NCBI RefSeq assembly: GCF_007830035.1
Contig: NZ_VLKN01000001.1
Coordinates: 1-64,000 of the forward strand
Source: Luteimonas cucumeris
Lineage (GTDB): Bacteria; Pseudomonadota; Gammaproteobacteria; Xanthomonadales; Xanthomonadaceae
DNA length: 64,000 nucleotides
Direction of reading: 5' to 3'
Part shown: positions 34,179 to 42,964 of the stretch, one piece after another
How the letters are laid out: every line of letters starts with the position of its first letter
Numbering within the stretch: position 1 is the first letter of the stretch
Position numbers and translations under genes: made by a program
The notes under the pieces: generated by a model
The model's database searches: none
Told to the model about the DNA's origin: nothing
Seen by the model: the letters and a program-made list of their open reading frames with translations, nothing else

Positions 34179-34745
34179 TTACCAGGTCAGGCGCGGGCCG
34201 ACGAACCATTGCGTGTCGCCGTCGGCGAACTTGACGTCGGTGCTGACGCCCCAGTTCTGGTTGAACTTGTACTGCGCGCCGACGCGGCCGTAGAAATCGC
34301 CATCGACGCGGCTGATGCGGGTGTCCTCGAAGTCCTCGTAGCCAGCCATCGCATAGCCTTCGAACTGCGGCGTGAGTGCGGCACGTGCACCGACTTCGGC
34401 GCTCCAGCCATCGAGGTCGAGGTTGTAGCCGGGATCGAATTTCTCGTAGGCGACGCGCGTCACCAGATCGACCGTCGGCGCGATCTCGTGGTTGTAGCCC
34501 ACGCCGACGCGCCACTGGTCGATGTCGAAGTTGCTGTCGTCGAGCTTCTGGTTGTTGTAGCCGCCGAACAGGTGGAAATTCGGGTGGATTGCGACCGAGC
34601 CGTCCAGGCCCCAGCCGTCGGCATCGGCGTCGCCATTGGTGGCGACATAGCCGCCCTGCACATAGTTGTAGGAAAGGCCATCGGCCGCGGAAGCGGCGAA
34701 GGGCAGCGCAGCCAGCAGGGTCAGCGCGAGCAAGGATTTCTTCAT
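34179..34745 (-). CDS. ax21: Ax21 family outer-membrane protein
   Basis: 188 aa. Signal peptide MKKSLLALTLLAALPFAASA followed by 'ADGLSYNYVQGGYVATNGDADADGWGLDGSVAIHPNFHLFGGYN', 'DIDQWRVGVGYNHEIAPTVDLVTRVAYEKFD' and 'EGYAMAGYEDFED', close to Xanthomonas Ax21. Early claims that Ax21 is a quorum signal and plant elicitor were retracted; later work treats it as an exported outer-membrane protein linked to vesicles and biofilm. The protein ends in an aromatic residue ('GPRLTW'), as barrels do. A paralogue lies immediately downstream. Confidence 0.85.
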   Translation of the reverse strand: MKKSLLALTLLAALPFAASAADGLSYNYVQGGYVATNGDADADGWGLDGSVAIHPNFHLFGGYNNQKLDDSNFDIDQWRVGVGYNHEIAPTVDLVTRVAYEKFDPGYNLDLDGWSAEVGARAALTPQFEGYAMAGYEDFEDTRISRVDGDFYGRVGAQYKFNQNWGVSTDVKFADGDTQWFVGPRLTW

Positions 34746-34966
34746 GGGGGTGAAGCCTCTGATTGGTTATTTTTTGACCAGCGCTGAGGCGATCACGCGA
34801 TCCCGTTCGCAGCCGGTGCACGCAGTATCCGCGGCACCGGATAACGGAAACTGAATATTGGACTCACAAGTTCTGAAACTTTCCGCCGATGTTCAGGTCA
34901 GGCGCGCATGCATCGCGCCGCATCGTGCATGGACAAACATTCCGGAGTGTTTGAGGCTCGCAGAGG

Positions 34967-35986
34967 CTAGCGACGCACGTCGAAGCCCGTGCCCGCCATC
35001 ACCGCTTCGATTTCCATCTGGTTGGCCCGGCTGAAATCGCCGGGCTCCGAATGCTTGAGACAGGCGGCGGCAAGGCCGAAATGCAGCGCGTCGGCGTCGG
35101 TCATCGCCGACGACAGGCCATGCAGCACGCCGGCGGCGAAGGCGTCGCCGGTGCCGATGCGGTCGACGATCGCGGTCAGGGTGTAATCCGTGGTGCGATG
35201 CACGCCGCCGTCGCGCGTCACCATCATCGCGCCGAGTTCGTGGTGGTCGACGCTGTGTTGGGTACGCAGGGTGGTGACGATGCGCTGCAAGTGCGGGAAT
35301 GCACCGAAGGCCTGCCGCGCGGCGGCCTCGATGCGTTGTTCGCGGCTGTCACCGGACGTCGTTTGGCCCAGCACCAGTTCGATGTCGCGATGATCGGCGA
35401 AGGCGATGTCGGCCTCGGCGAACAGCTGCCGCAATACCACCGGCGGATCGCTGTCCCAGGCCGCCCACAGCTTGGCGCGGTAGTTGCCGTCGAACGACAC
35501 CTGCACGCCGGCGGTGCGCGCGACGCGCGCGGCGGCGATCGCGGCGGCGGCGGTCTCCGCGCCCAGCGCCGGAGTCACGCCGGACAGGTGCAGCAGGTCC
35601 GCCCCGGCCAACAGTCGCGGCCAGTCGTAGCCGCTGGCGGATGCGAGTGCGAACGCGGACTGCGCGCGGTCGTACAACACCTCGCTGGCGCGGTGCATGG
35701 CGCCGGTAGCCAGGAAGTACAGGCCTTGCCGGCCCGCACCCGTGTGCACGGCAGCGACATCGACGCCGTGGCGGCGCAGTTCGCCGACGGTTGCCACGCC
35801 CAGCGCGTTGTCGGGCACCACGCTGACCATCGCCGCCGCATGCCCCAGCTGCGCCAGCGCGACCGCGACATTGGCCTCGGCGCCGCCGACGACCACATCC
35901 AGACGCGGCGTCTGCAGCAGGCGTTCGTGGCCTGGTGCCCCCAGTCGCAGCAGCAATTCCCCGAAACACACGATGTTTTTAGGCAT
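34967..35986 (-). CDS. kdgK: 2-Keto-3-deoxygluconate kinase (PfkB family)
   Basis: 339 aa ribokinase/PfkB sugar kinase: 'NIVCFGELLLRLGAPGHERLLQTPRLDVVVGGAEANVAVALAQLG' and the C-terminal 'DRIGTGDAFAAGVLHGL' with the catalytic Asp. The N-terminal 'GELLLRL' and GGAEANVA fit KDG kinases, which make KDPG from KDG. The pectin context and the KduI/KduD genes at the far end of the locus support this substrate. GGGAGGGG precedes the ATG. A LacI-type operator half lies at 36071-36084. KDPG aldolase is not in the window. Confidence 0.88.
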   Translation of the reverse strand: MPKNIVCFGELLLRLGAPGHERLLQTPRLDVVVGGAEANVAVALAQLGHAAAMVSVVPDNALGVATVGELRRHGVDVAAVHTGAGRQGLYFLATGAMHRASEVLYDRAQSAFALASASGYDWPRLLAGADLLHLSGVTPALGAETAAAAIAAARVARTAGVQVSFDGNYRAKLWAAWDSDPPVVLRQLFAEADIAFADHRDIELVLGQTTSGDSREQRIEAAARQAFGAFPHLQRIVTTLRTQHSVDHHELGAMMVTRDGGVHRTTDYTLTAIVDRIGTGDAFAAGVLHGLSSAMTDADALHFGLAAACLKHSEPGDFSRANQMEIEAVMAGTGFDVRR

Positions 35987-36070
35987 GTCCCCTCCCTTAC
36001 CGGATCGGCCCTCGAGCGGCCATCTTGCACCGCAGCATGCTTCCGCCGAAACCTTTTGCTAGGGTTTTGA

Positions 36071-36084
36071 CCAGCGGTGTCATT
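36071..36084 (-). promoter_or_regulatory. Putative LacI-type operator between kdgK and the TonB receptor
   Basis: The minus strand reads AATGACACCGCTGG, sharing AATGACACCG with the sites at 44383 and 52013; with the next bases (TGAC...GTCA) it forms a dyad. It lies 85 nt before the kdgK start and 84 nt before the receptor start, so it could control both. Confidence 0.6.
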
Positions 36085-36167
36085 TTGCGGGCCAGGACAC
36101 CATACCAAGCACGACTAGCCAGTCAATAACCGTCGCCAGAGCGGGTTGGCTCCACCGGAGGGGATCC

Positions 36168-38963
36168 ATGCAGACGTTATTCGGAACAAAAAAGACACCG
36201 GTTACCACGCTCGCCCTGGCTATCGGGCTGGCGTTGCAGCTGCAACCAGCCGCGACCCATGCGCAGCAGGCCGGAACAGCCGCCAGCGCCGCCACGCCGC
36301 AAGATGCGGCGGCAGCCGCCGCGCCGGCCGCGGCGCAGCAGTCGGCCCCAAAGGAACTGGACACCGTAGTGGTGACCGGGACCTACCGCGCGAGCCTGGA
36401 ACAGGCGCTGGACATCAAGCGCAGCGAGAAGGGCATGGTCGATGCGATCGTGGCCGAGGACATCGCCGATTTCCCCGACCTCAACCTGGCCGAGTCCCTG
36501 CAACGGATCCCGGGCGTCGCGATCTCGCGCGATGCCGGCGAGGGCCGCAACATCTCGGTGCGCGGCCTAGGCGCGGATTTCACCCGCGTCCGCATCGATG
36601 GCATGGAGGCGCTGACCACGGTCGGCTCCACCGACAGTTCCGGCGGCACCAACCGCGGCCGCGGCTTCGACTTCAACGTGTTCGCCTCCGAACTGTTCAG
36701 CCAGCTGATCGTGCGCAAGACCGCATCGGCCGAGGTCGAGGAGGGCTCGCTGGGCGCGACCGTCGACCTGCGCACCGCGCGGCCGTTCGACTACGACGGC
36801 TTCAACTTCGTCGCCAGCGGCCAGCTCGGCTACAACGATCTCAACAGCGACACCCACCCGCGCGCCGCCATGCTGGTCAGCAATTCGTGGGCCGACGATC
36901 GCTTCGGCGCGCTGTTCTCGGTCGCCTGGACCGATCGCAACATGGCCGAGGAAGGCAGCGGCAGCGGGCGCTGGGCATCGGGCACGAGCAATGGCGGTTT
37001 CGACGAATCGTCGCCATACACGCCGGCGCTGGACTCGGCCAACTTCCATCCGCGCATCCCGCGCTACTCGCTGATGCACCACGAGCAGGAGCGCATCGGT
37101 CTGACCGGCGCGCTGCAGTTCAAGCCGAGCGAAAACACCGACCTCAACCTCGACCTGCTCTACGCGCGAATCAGCGCGACCCGCACCGAGGACTACATCG
37201 AGGCGATCTCGTTCAGTCGCGGTGGCGGTGGCAAGCAGGACACCGTGGTGCTGGACGGCGCGCTGGATGATCGCAACAACCTGGTCTATGGCCGGTTCGA
37301 CAACGTCGACATCCGTTCCGAATCGCGCATCGACCTGTGGGACACCAAGTTCACCCAGATCGGCCTGGACGGGGAGCATCGCTTCAGCGACAGCTTCCGC
37401 ATGACCGGCCTGATCGGGCGTTCGCGCTCGGCGCACCAGAACCCGGTGCAGACCACGGTGATCATGGACAAGCTTGATGTCGATGGTTACAGCTACGACT
37501 ACCGCGGCAACGATCGCCTGCCGGTGTTCAACTACGGCATCAATCCTACCGATCCGAACGGCTGGACGCTGGCCGAGATCCGACTGCGTCCGCAGTGGGT
37601 CGAGAACACCTACGAAACCGGGCAGCTGAACTTCGACTGGGACATGACCTCCGTGTTCCGCCTGAAAGGCGGCGTCGCCGCCAAGGAATACAAGTTCAGC
37701 ACCGAGGAAGGCCGACGCATCACCGGCGAAGGCGAGGTTCCTGAGATCGACGCCGCCACGCTCGCCAGCCTCACCAAGCTGGTCAGCGTCTACGACGTCG
37801 ATGCTACGCCCGGCACGTGGGTCGTGCCGAACGTGGACGGTTTCGCCGGCATGTTCAATATCTACGCCAACAACGGCATGTTCGAAGTCGCCTCGCGGCC
37901 GGTGAACGACCGCGAAGTGACCGAGAAGAGCAAGTCGATCTGGGTGCAGGGCGAGTTCAACACCGAGATCGGTTCGATGCCGTTCTCGGGCAACATCGGC
38001 GTGCGCCACGTCAAGACCGATCTCAACACACAGGGTTATGCCACGGTCACCGGCGCACCGGTGCTCGCCGTGGTCGAGCGCGACTACAGCGACACGCTGC
38101 CGTCGATGAACCTCGTCGCCGAGCTGACGCCGGAGCTGCTGTTGCGCTTCGGCGCGGCCAAGGTGATGGCGCGTCCGGGACTCGGATTCCTGACCCCGGG
38201 TGTCACCGTCAACGTCGCCGGTGGCGCACGCACGGTCACCGGCGGCAATCCCAATCTGGAGCCGTTCCGCGCCAAGACCTACGATCTGGGCCTGGAATGG
38301 TATTTCGACGAAGGCGCGCTGCTCGGCCTGGCCCTGTTCTACAAGGACATCGACAGCTACGTGCAGAACACCCGCGAGACGCGCATCTACGCCGACAGTG
38401 GCCTGCCGGCGAGCCTGCTCGATGGCACCGGCGCCACGCCGCAGGACGAGTTCGTGTTCACCGTGCCGCTCAACACGCCCGGTGGTCCGCTGCAGGGCAT
38501 CGAGGCCAACTACCAGCAGCCGTTCACCTTCCTGCCGGGCAAGTGGAGCAACTTCGGCGTGCAGTTGAACTACACCTACATCGACTCCGACATCCAGTAC
38601 CTGACCTCGACCGGCGCCTTGTCGCTGCAGCGGCCGATGATCGGCCTGTCGAAGAACGCCTACAACGGCACGCTCTACTACGAAGGCGAGCGCTTCTCCG
38701 GACGCGTCTCGGTGGCGAACCGCAGCGATTATCTGACCACGGTTCCGGGCCGCGACGGCAACGACGTCGAAGGTACCGCCGGCCCGACCACGGTCGACGC
38801 GTCGCTGTCGTGGAAGGTCGACGACCATTGGGAGCTGAGCCTGGAAGGCCTGAACCTGACCGACGAGTGGAACGACGAGTGGCTGGATTCGATCGGCGAC
38901 CGTACCTCGGTCTACAACCACACCGGCCGCCAGTACTTCGTCGGCGTGCGCTTCAAGCTGTGA
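36168..38963 (+). CDS. TonB-dependent receptor, Xanthomonas/Caulobacter type, for pectin products
   Basis: 931 aa. Signal peptide to about 'ATHAQQ', an Ala/Gln linker, TonB box-like 'ELDTVVVTGTYRASLEQALDIKRSEKGMVDAIVAEDIADFPDLNLAESLQRIPGVAISRDAGEGRNISVRGLGADFTRVRIDG' plug domain (about 65-200), and a 22-strand barrel ending 'GRQYFVGVRFKL' near a terminal aromatic/Leu. The IADFPDLN plug is the mark of the TIGR01782 subgroup, often linked to polysaccharide uptake. GGAGGGG precedes the ATG. Its neighbours indicate oligogalacturonide transport across the outer membrane; this is inferred. Confidence 0.9.
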   Translation: MQTLFGTKKTPVTTLALAIGLALQLQPAATHAQQAGTAASAATPQDAAAAAAPAAAQQSAPKELDTVVVTGTYRASLEQALDIKRSEKGMVDAIVAEDIADFPDLNLAESLQRIPGVAISRDAGEGRNISVRGLGADFTRVRIDGMEALTTVGSTDSSGGTNRGRGFDFNVFASELFSQLIVRKTASAEVEEGSLGATVDLRTARPFDYDGFNFVASGQLGYNDLNSDTHPRAAMLVSNSWADDRFGALFSVAWTDRNMAEEGSGSGRWASGTSNGGFDESSPYTPALDSANFHPRIPRYSLMHHEQERIGLTGALQFKPSENTDLNLDLLYARISATRTEDYIEAISFSRGGGGKQDTVVLDGALDDRNNLVYGRFDNVDIRSESRIDLWDTKFTQIGLDGEHRFSDSFRMTGLIGRSRSAHQNPVQTTVIMDKLDVDGYSYDYRGNDRLPVFNYGINPTDPNGWTLAEIRLRPQWVENTYETGQLNFDWDMTSVFRLKGGVAAKEYKFSTEEGRRITGEGEVPEIDAATLASLTKLVSVYDVDATPGTWVVPNVDGFAGMFNIYANNGMFEVASRPVNDREVTEKSKSIWVQGEFNTEIGSMPFSGNIGVRHVKTDLNTQGYATVTGAPVLAVVERDYSDTLPSMNLVAELTPELLLRFGAAKVMARPGLGFLTPGVTVNVAGGARTVTGGNPNLEPFRAKTYDLGLEWYFDEGALLGLALFYKDIDSYVQNTRETRIYADSGLPASLLDGTGATPQDEFVFTVPLNTPGGPLQGIEANYQQPFTFLPGKWSNFGVQLNYTYIDSDIQYLTSTGALSLQRPMIGLSKNAYNGTLYYEGERFSGRVSVANRSDYLTTVPGRDGNDVEGTAGPTTVDASLSWKVDDHWELSLEGLNLTDEWNDEWLDSIGDRTSVYNHTGRQYFVGVRFKL
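36194..36206 (+). promoter_or_regulatory. Operator-like 13-mer inside the receptor start
   Basis: GACACCGGTTACC is an exact copy of the core of the site before kduI (52013-52028), lying 26 nt into the receptor gene. It may be a second operator or chance; the codons K-T-P-V-T fit a signal peptide equally well. Confidence 0.4.
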
Positions 38964-39128
38964 TCGCGCGGTTGGCGATCACCAGTGCAATACGCTAGCC
39001 AGCAAGGCCCGGCGATGTTTCGACTTCGCCGGGTTCTGCGTTTCGCGGTAACCGTACTACCGACATCCTCCGCCACATCGCTGTCGAAGCTCGTCGCCAC
39101 CGCCATGGCCCGCATGAGGAGCAGCACG

Positions 39129-40484
39129 ATGAACCGTTCGATCCGCAACGCCATCCACGGCGCCATCCTGTCCGTCCTGGCCGCCGCCTTCGCCCTGCCG
39201 GCGCAGGCCGGCCGCTACCCCGACCTTTCGCGCGAAACCCTGCCGGCCAACGATGGTTGGGCCTCGCTGCCTACCGAAGCATTCCCACTGGGCACCACCG
39301 GCGGTTCCGCCGCCAGCGCCGAACGCGTGCATGTGGTGAGTGACCGCAATGCACTCGTTGCCGCGCTCGCCTATCCCGATCCGACGCCGAAGATCATCCA
39401 GGTCACCGGCGTCATCGATGCCAACGTCGACGACGACAACCAGCCGCTGCGCTGCGACGACTATGTCCGCGCCGATCCCGACACCGGCGAGCTGTATTCG
39501 CTGGAGCAGTACCTCACCGCGTACGATCCGGCGACCTGGGGACGCGAGGACGAACCTTCTGGGCCGCAGGAACGCGCGCGCGACGCCTCGGCGGACGCGC
39601 AGACCGCACGCATCCGCATCCGCATCCCGCCCAACACGACGATCGTTGGTGCGACCCGAAACGCGACCATCCGCGGCGCCTGGTTCGACATCCGTCCGGG
39701 CAGCGGCAGCAACAACGCGCCGGCCAACGTCATCATCCGCAACCTCACCTTCGTCGATACCCATGACTGCTTTCCGGCCTGGGATCCGGCCGATGGTTCG
39801 GAAGGCAACTGGAACTCGCTGTACGACGCGATCTCGGTACGCAACGCCACCCACGTCTGGCTCGACCACAACGCCTTCCTCGACGTCGAAACCGCCGATG
39901 CGGGTCTGCCGACCTATTTTGGCCGCCTCTACCAGATACACGATGGCCTGGTCGACATCACCAACGCCTCCGACCTGGTGACGGTGTCGTGGAACCTCTT
40001 CGCGAACCACGACAAGGCGATGCTCATCGGTTCGTCCGACAGCGCCAGCGCCGACCGCAACCGCCTGCGCGTGACCCTGCACCACAACCTGCTGCATGAC
40101 CTCGGCCAGCGCGCGCCGCGCGTGCGCTTCGGCCAGGTGCACGTCTACAACAATCTGTACAGCATCAGCAGCACCGGTGCGGAACACTACGCCTACAGCT
40201 GGGGCGTCGGCGCCGAGTCGCAGATGGTCGCGCAGAACAACCAGTTCCTGGCCAGCCACGGGGTGACGTCGGACCTGTTCATTGGCGGCTTCAAGGGCAC
40301 GCAGCTGCTGGCCGAAGGCAATGCGCACAACCTGCGCGCGTTCGATCCGGTCGTGGCCTACAACGCCGTCAATGACACCGACATCGAGAACGGTGCGAGC
40401 TGGGCGCCGGTGCTGTACCGACGCATGGATCCTGCCTGGTTGCTGCCGCTGACGGTGACGTGGGCGGCGGGGCCGTTGCGATGA
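39129..40484 (+). CDS. Secreted pectate lyase, polysaccharide lyase family 1
   Basis: 451 aa; GAGGAG lies 7 nt upstream of the chosen ATG. Signal peptide MNRSIRNAIHGAILSVLAAAFALPAQA. Parallel beta-helix PL1 features: 'IRIRIPPNTTIVGATRNATIRGAWFDI', 'ISVRNATHVWLDHNAFLD' (Ca-binding side), 'DGLVDITNASDLVTVSWNLFANHDKAMLIGSSD', and the catalytic segment 'LRVTLHHNLLHDLGQRAPRVRFGQVHVYNN' with the Arg. It cleaves polygalacturonate by beta-elimination. Its stop overlaps the next start. Confidence 0.9.
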   Translation: MNRSIRNAIHGAILSVLAAAFALPAQAGRYPDLSRETLPANDGWASLPTEAFPLGTTGGSAASAERVHVVSDRNALVAALAYPDPTPKIIQVTGVIDANVDDDNQPLRCDDYVRADPDTGELYSLEQYLTAYDPATWGREDEPSGPQERARDASADAQTARIRIRIPPNTTIVGATRNATIRGAWFDIRPGSGSNNAPANVIIRNLTFVDTHDCFPAWDPADGSEGNWNSLYDAISVRNATHVWLDHNAFLDVETADAGLPTYFGRLYQIHDGLVDITNASDLVTVSWNLFANHDKAMLIGSSDSASADRNRLRVTLHHNLLHDLGQRAPRVRFGQVHVYNNLYSISSTGAEHYAYSWGVGAESQMVAQNNQFLASHGVTSDLFIGGFKGTQLLAEGNAHNLRAFDPVVAYNAVNDTDIENGASWAPVLYRRMDPAWLLPLTVTWAAGPLR

Positions 40485-41266
40485 GTGAAACGGAAGCACG
40501 CGGGTGGCGGATCCGCGCCTATGGATCTGTCATGGCGTTGCTGGTGCTGTGCGGGCTGTCGTGGCCGGCATCGACGGCGACACCCGCGGTGCCGGTGACG
40601 GTGTGGCTTGCCGGCGATTCCACGATCGCGGCCAAGCGCCCGCAGAAGCGGCCGGAAACCGGCTGGGGCGAAGCTTTCGAATCGCATGTCAAAACCGGCG
40701 CGGTGATCGTCGACAACCGCGCGATGAACGGGCGCAGCACGCGTACCTTCATCAGCGAAGGTCGCTGGCAGGCGCTGATCGATGCGACGCGGCCAGGCGA
40801 CTACGTGTTCATCCAGTTCGGCCACAACGACCAGTCGGTGGAGAAGAAAGACCGCTATACGCCGCCGGACGACTATCGCCGCAACCTGGAACGCTTCGTT
40901 CGCGAAGTGCGTGCGCACAAGGCCACTCCGGTGCTGCTGACGCCGGTCGCGCGCCGCCGCTTCGAGCAGGGGCGATTGCAGGACAGCCACGGCGAGTATC
41001 CCGGCATCGTCCGCGACGTCGCGACGCAGCATGAAGTGGCGCTGATCGACCTGCTGGCGCGCAGCGAGGCAATCCTGCGCGAACACGGCGAGGAGGGTTC
41101 CAAGTCGCTGTATCTGTGGCTGCGTCCCGGCGAATCGTCCAACTACCCGGACGGACTCCAGGACAACACGCATTTCTCCCCGCAGGGCGCGGCGTTGATG
41201 GCCGAGGCCGTGGTCGAAGGCCTGCGTGAGCTCGACCTGCCACTGAAGGATCTGCTGCAGCCATAA
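40481..41266 (+). CDS. Rhamnogalacturonan acetylesterase-like SGNH esterase (CE12)
   Basis: 261 aa, overlapping the preceding stop by ATGA. Signal peptide to about 'GLSWPASTATPA'. SGNH blocks: 'VTVWLAGDSTIA' (Ser), 'NRAMNGRSTRTF' (Gly), 'DYVFIQFGHNDQ' (Asn), 'DNTHFSPQGAALMAEAVVEGL' (Asp-x-x-His). The GDSTI variant and 'GHNDQS' are the CE12 pattern of rhamnogalacturonan or pectin acetylesterases such as RhgT/YesT. It removes acetyl groups so that lyases can work; extracytoplasmic. Confidence 0.88.
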   Translation: MSETEARGWRIRAYGSVMALLVLCGLSWPASTATPAVPVTVWLAGDSTIAAKRPQKRPETGWGEAFESHVKTGAVIVDNRAMNGRSTRTFISEGRWQALIDATRPGDYVFIQFGHNDQSVEKKDRYTPPDDYRRNLERFVREVRAHKATPVLLTPVARRRFEQGRLQDSHGEYPGIVRDVATQHEVALIDLLARSEAILREHGEEGSKSLYLWLRPGESSNYPDGLQDNTHFSPQGAALMAEAVVEGLRELDLPLKDLLQP

Positions 41267-41272
41267 CGACGC

Positions 41273-41362
41273 GTAGCGTGCGCTGTGCGCACGAAACGGA
41301 TCTCCGCCTGCCGCAAAACTTCGCAGACGGAATCTACGCATCGTGCGCACAGCGCACGCTAC
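41273..41362. repeat. Perfect 22-bp inverted repeat
   Basis: The arm 41273-41294 (starting GTAGCGTGCGCTGTGCGCAC) is the exact complement of 41341-41362, with a 46-nt loop. It lies between convergent genes, and the right arm supplies the stop codon of the minus-strand esterase (41359-41361). Confidence 0.85.
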
Positions 41363-42951
41363 ATCGTGCCGCGCTGGATGAATGGCACGCGCTGATAGAG
41401 CTGGCGCTCGCCGCTGCGCGGATCGTGTTCGAGGTGCAAAGGAATATCGAACACCATTGTCTCGCGCGCCGCCAGCGAATACGGTAGCCACGTCGGCAGG
41501 CCGCGGTGGTTCGGATCGCCACGGCGGGCGAACGCCAGCAGCGCATCGCTCATCGCGTCGGCCATCCGCTGTGCCTCCATGCTCCCACCGGTGCGCGATC
41601 CAGCCTGGTGGATGTTGTCGAACACCAGCGGAATGTCGAGCGTGTGCATGGCGCGGAAGCGGCCGTCATCCAGCGGCGAGCCCCAGTCGAGCTGGTAGGC
41701 CCAGGTCGGCGCCCCTTGCTTCGCGCGCGCCTCGGCCTCCTCGATCGCGCCGCGCCACGAGCGGCCGGCGGTGGTGGCCGCGAAGAATACTTCCGACGGC
41801 GTGTAGTCCGGATACAGGCGCCGGTATTCGGCGATCACCGCGGCCGGATCGAGATCGACGTATTGATACTTGCGCAGGCGCTCGGGCAAGCCGTCCCAGC
41901 CCAAGGTGAAGTTGTCCGGATCCTGGCCGAGGAACGCACGCGTCTCGTCGCGGGTGTTGCCGATCACCATCGGGATGCGTGCCGACTGCGCTGGCGCGTC
42001 CGGCCAGAACGGATGGCGATGCAGCGAGCGCGCATCCATCACCGGACCGAAGTACAGGCGCATGTCCTCGACCGGCGACGGATCGCGCAACTGCGTCGCG
42101 GCCAGCAGCGTTTCGACCGGCAGGCTGCGCAGGCGCTGCAGGTCCCGTGGCGCGATCTTCAGTTCGTCGAGGAACAACTGCGCGCGCTGCATCGCCGCGC
42201 GCGGGCCGGCGGCGGTGACCTGTTGCCCGCTCATCGTCCACACACGATGGAACAGTCCGCGCGCGGCCGGCATCGCCATCAGCGTGGCGATCTTGGCGCC
42301 GCCGCCGGACTGGCCGAACACGGTTACGTTGCCGGCATCGCCGCCGAATTCATCCGCGTGTTGCCGCACCCATTGCAGGGCTTGGAGCAGGTCGAGCTGG
42401 CCGACATTGCCCGACCAGGCGAAGTCCGCATCGCCGAACGCGCCCAGTGACAGATAGCCGAAGGCATTGAGGCGATGGTTGACGGTGACCACGACCACGT
42501 CGCCGCGCCGGCACAGGTTGCCGCCGTCGTACAACGGACTGCTGCCGGAACCGTTGTCGTAGCCGCCACCGTGGATGTAGAACAGGATCGGCCGCTTGCC
42601 GCCATCGCGCAGACCCGGCGTGAATACGTTGAGGAACAGGCAGTCTTCGCTGGTCGGCTCGTCCGTCTTCAGTTGCGGTGCGGACGCGCCATGGTGCGTG
42701 GCATCGCGGATGCCCTGCCACGGCAGTTCCTGCAGAGCGGGCATGAAGCGGCGCGTGGATGTGTCGGCGCCGTAGGGAATTCCCTTGAACACATGGACGC
42801 GATCGACGAGCTGGCCGCGGATGCGGCCGCTGCGCGTGCGCGCCAACGCCTCACCGGTCGTGGCGGCATGCAACGGTGACGCCGGCAACGCGCTGCCGAG
42901 ACCGAGCAGCGCACCTGCCATCAGCAACCGCCGGCGTTGGGCGTCGTGCAT
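41359..42951 (-). CDS. Exported type-B carboxylesterase
   Basis: 530 aa. N-terminus MHDAQRRRLLMAGALLGLGSALPASPLHA looks like a Tat signal; a GTG at 42960 could add 3 residues. Carboxylesterase type-B blocks: 'VFKGIPYGADTSTRRFM', 'SEDCLFLNVFTPG', 'PILFYIHGGGYDNGSG', nucleophile elbow 'VTVFGQSGGGAKI' (usual GESAG here is GQSGG), and a His near 'LDIPLVFDNIH'. It sits with pectate lyases, so methyl- or acyl-esters of pectin or plant phenolic esters are plausible targets; unproven. It starts 14 nt after the lyase stop and is cotranscribed with it. Confidence 0.87.
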   Translation of the reverse strand: MHDAQRRRLLMAGALLGLGSALPASPLHAATTGEALARTRSGRIRGQLVDRVHVFKGIPYGADTSTRRFMPALQELPWQGIRDATHHGASAPQLKTDEPTSEDCLFLNVFTPGLRDGGKRPILFYIHGGGYDNGSGSSPLYDGGNLCRRGDVVVVTVNHRLNAFGYLSLGAFGDADFAWSGNVGQLDLLQALQWVRQHADEFGGDAGNVTVFGQSGGGAKIATLMAMPAARGLFHRVWTMSGQQVTAAGPRAAMQRAQLFLDELKIAPRDLQRLRSLPVETLLAATQLRDPSPVEDMRLYFGPVMDARSLHRHPFWPDAPAQSARIPMVIGNTRDETRAFLGQDPDNFTLGWDGLPERLRKYQYVDLDPAAVIAEYRRLYPDYTPSEVFFAATTAGRSWRGAIEEAEARAKQGAPTWAYQLDWGSPLDDGRFRAMHTLDIPLVFDNIHQAGSRTGGSMEAQRMADAMSDALLAFARRGDPNHRGLPTWLPYSLAARETMVFDIPLHLEHDPRSGERQLYQRVPFIQRGTM

Positions 42952-42964
42952 GCCGGCCACGTGC

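Noticed and set aside
36567-38921. Minus-strand frame of 784 codons opposite the TonB receptor
   Set aside because: Shadow frame with no domain pattern.
41276-41362. Small gene between the CE12 esterase and the carboxylesterase
   Set aside because: The short open frames lie within the inverted repeat and have no start signal.
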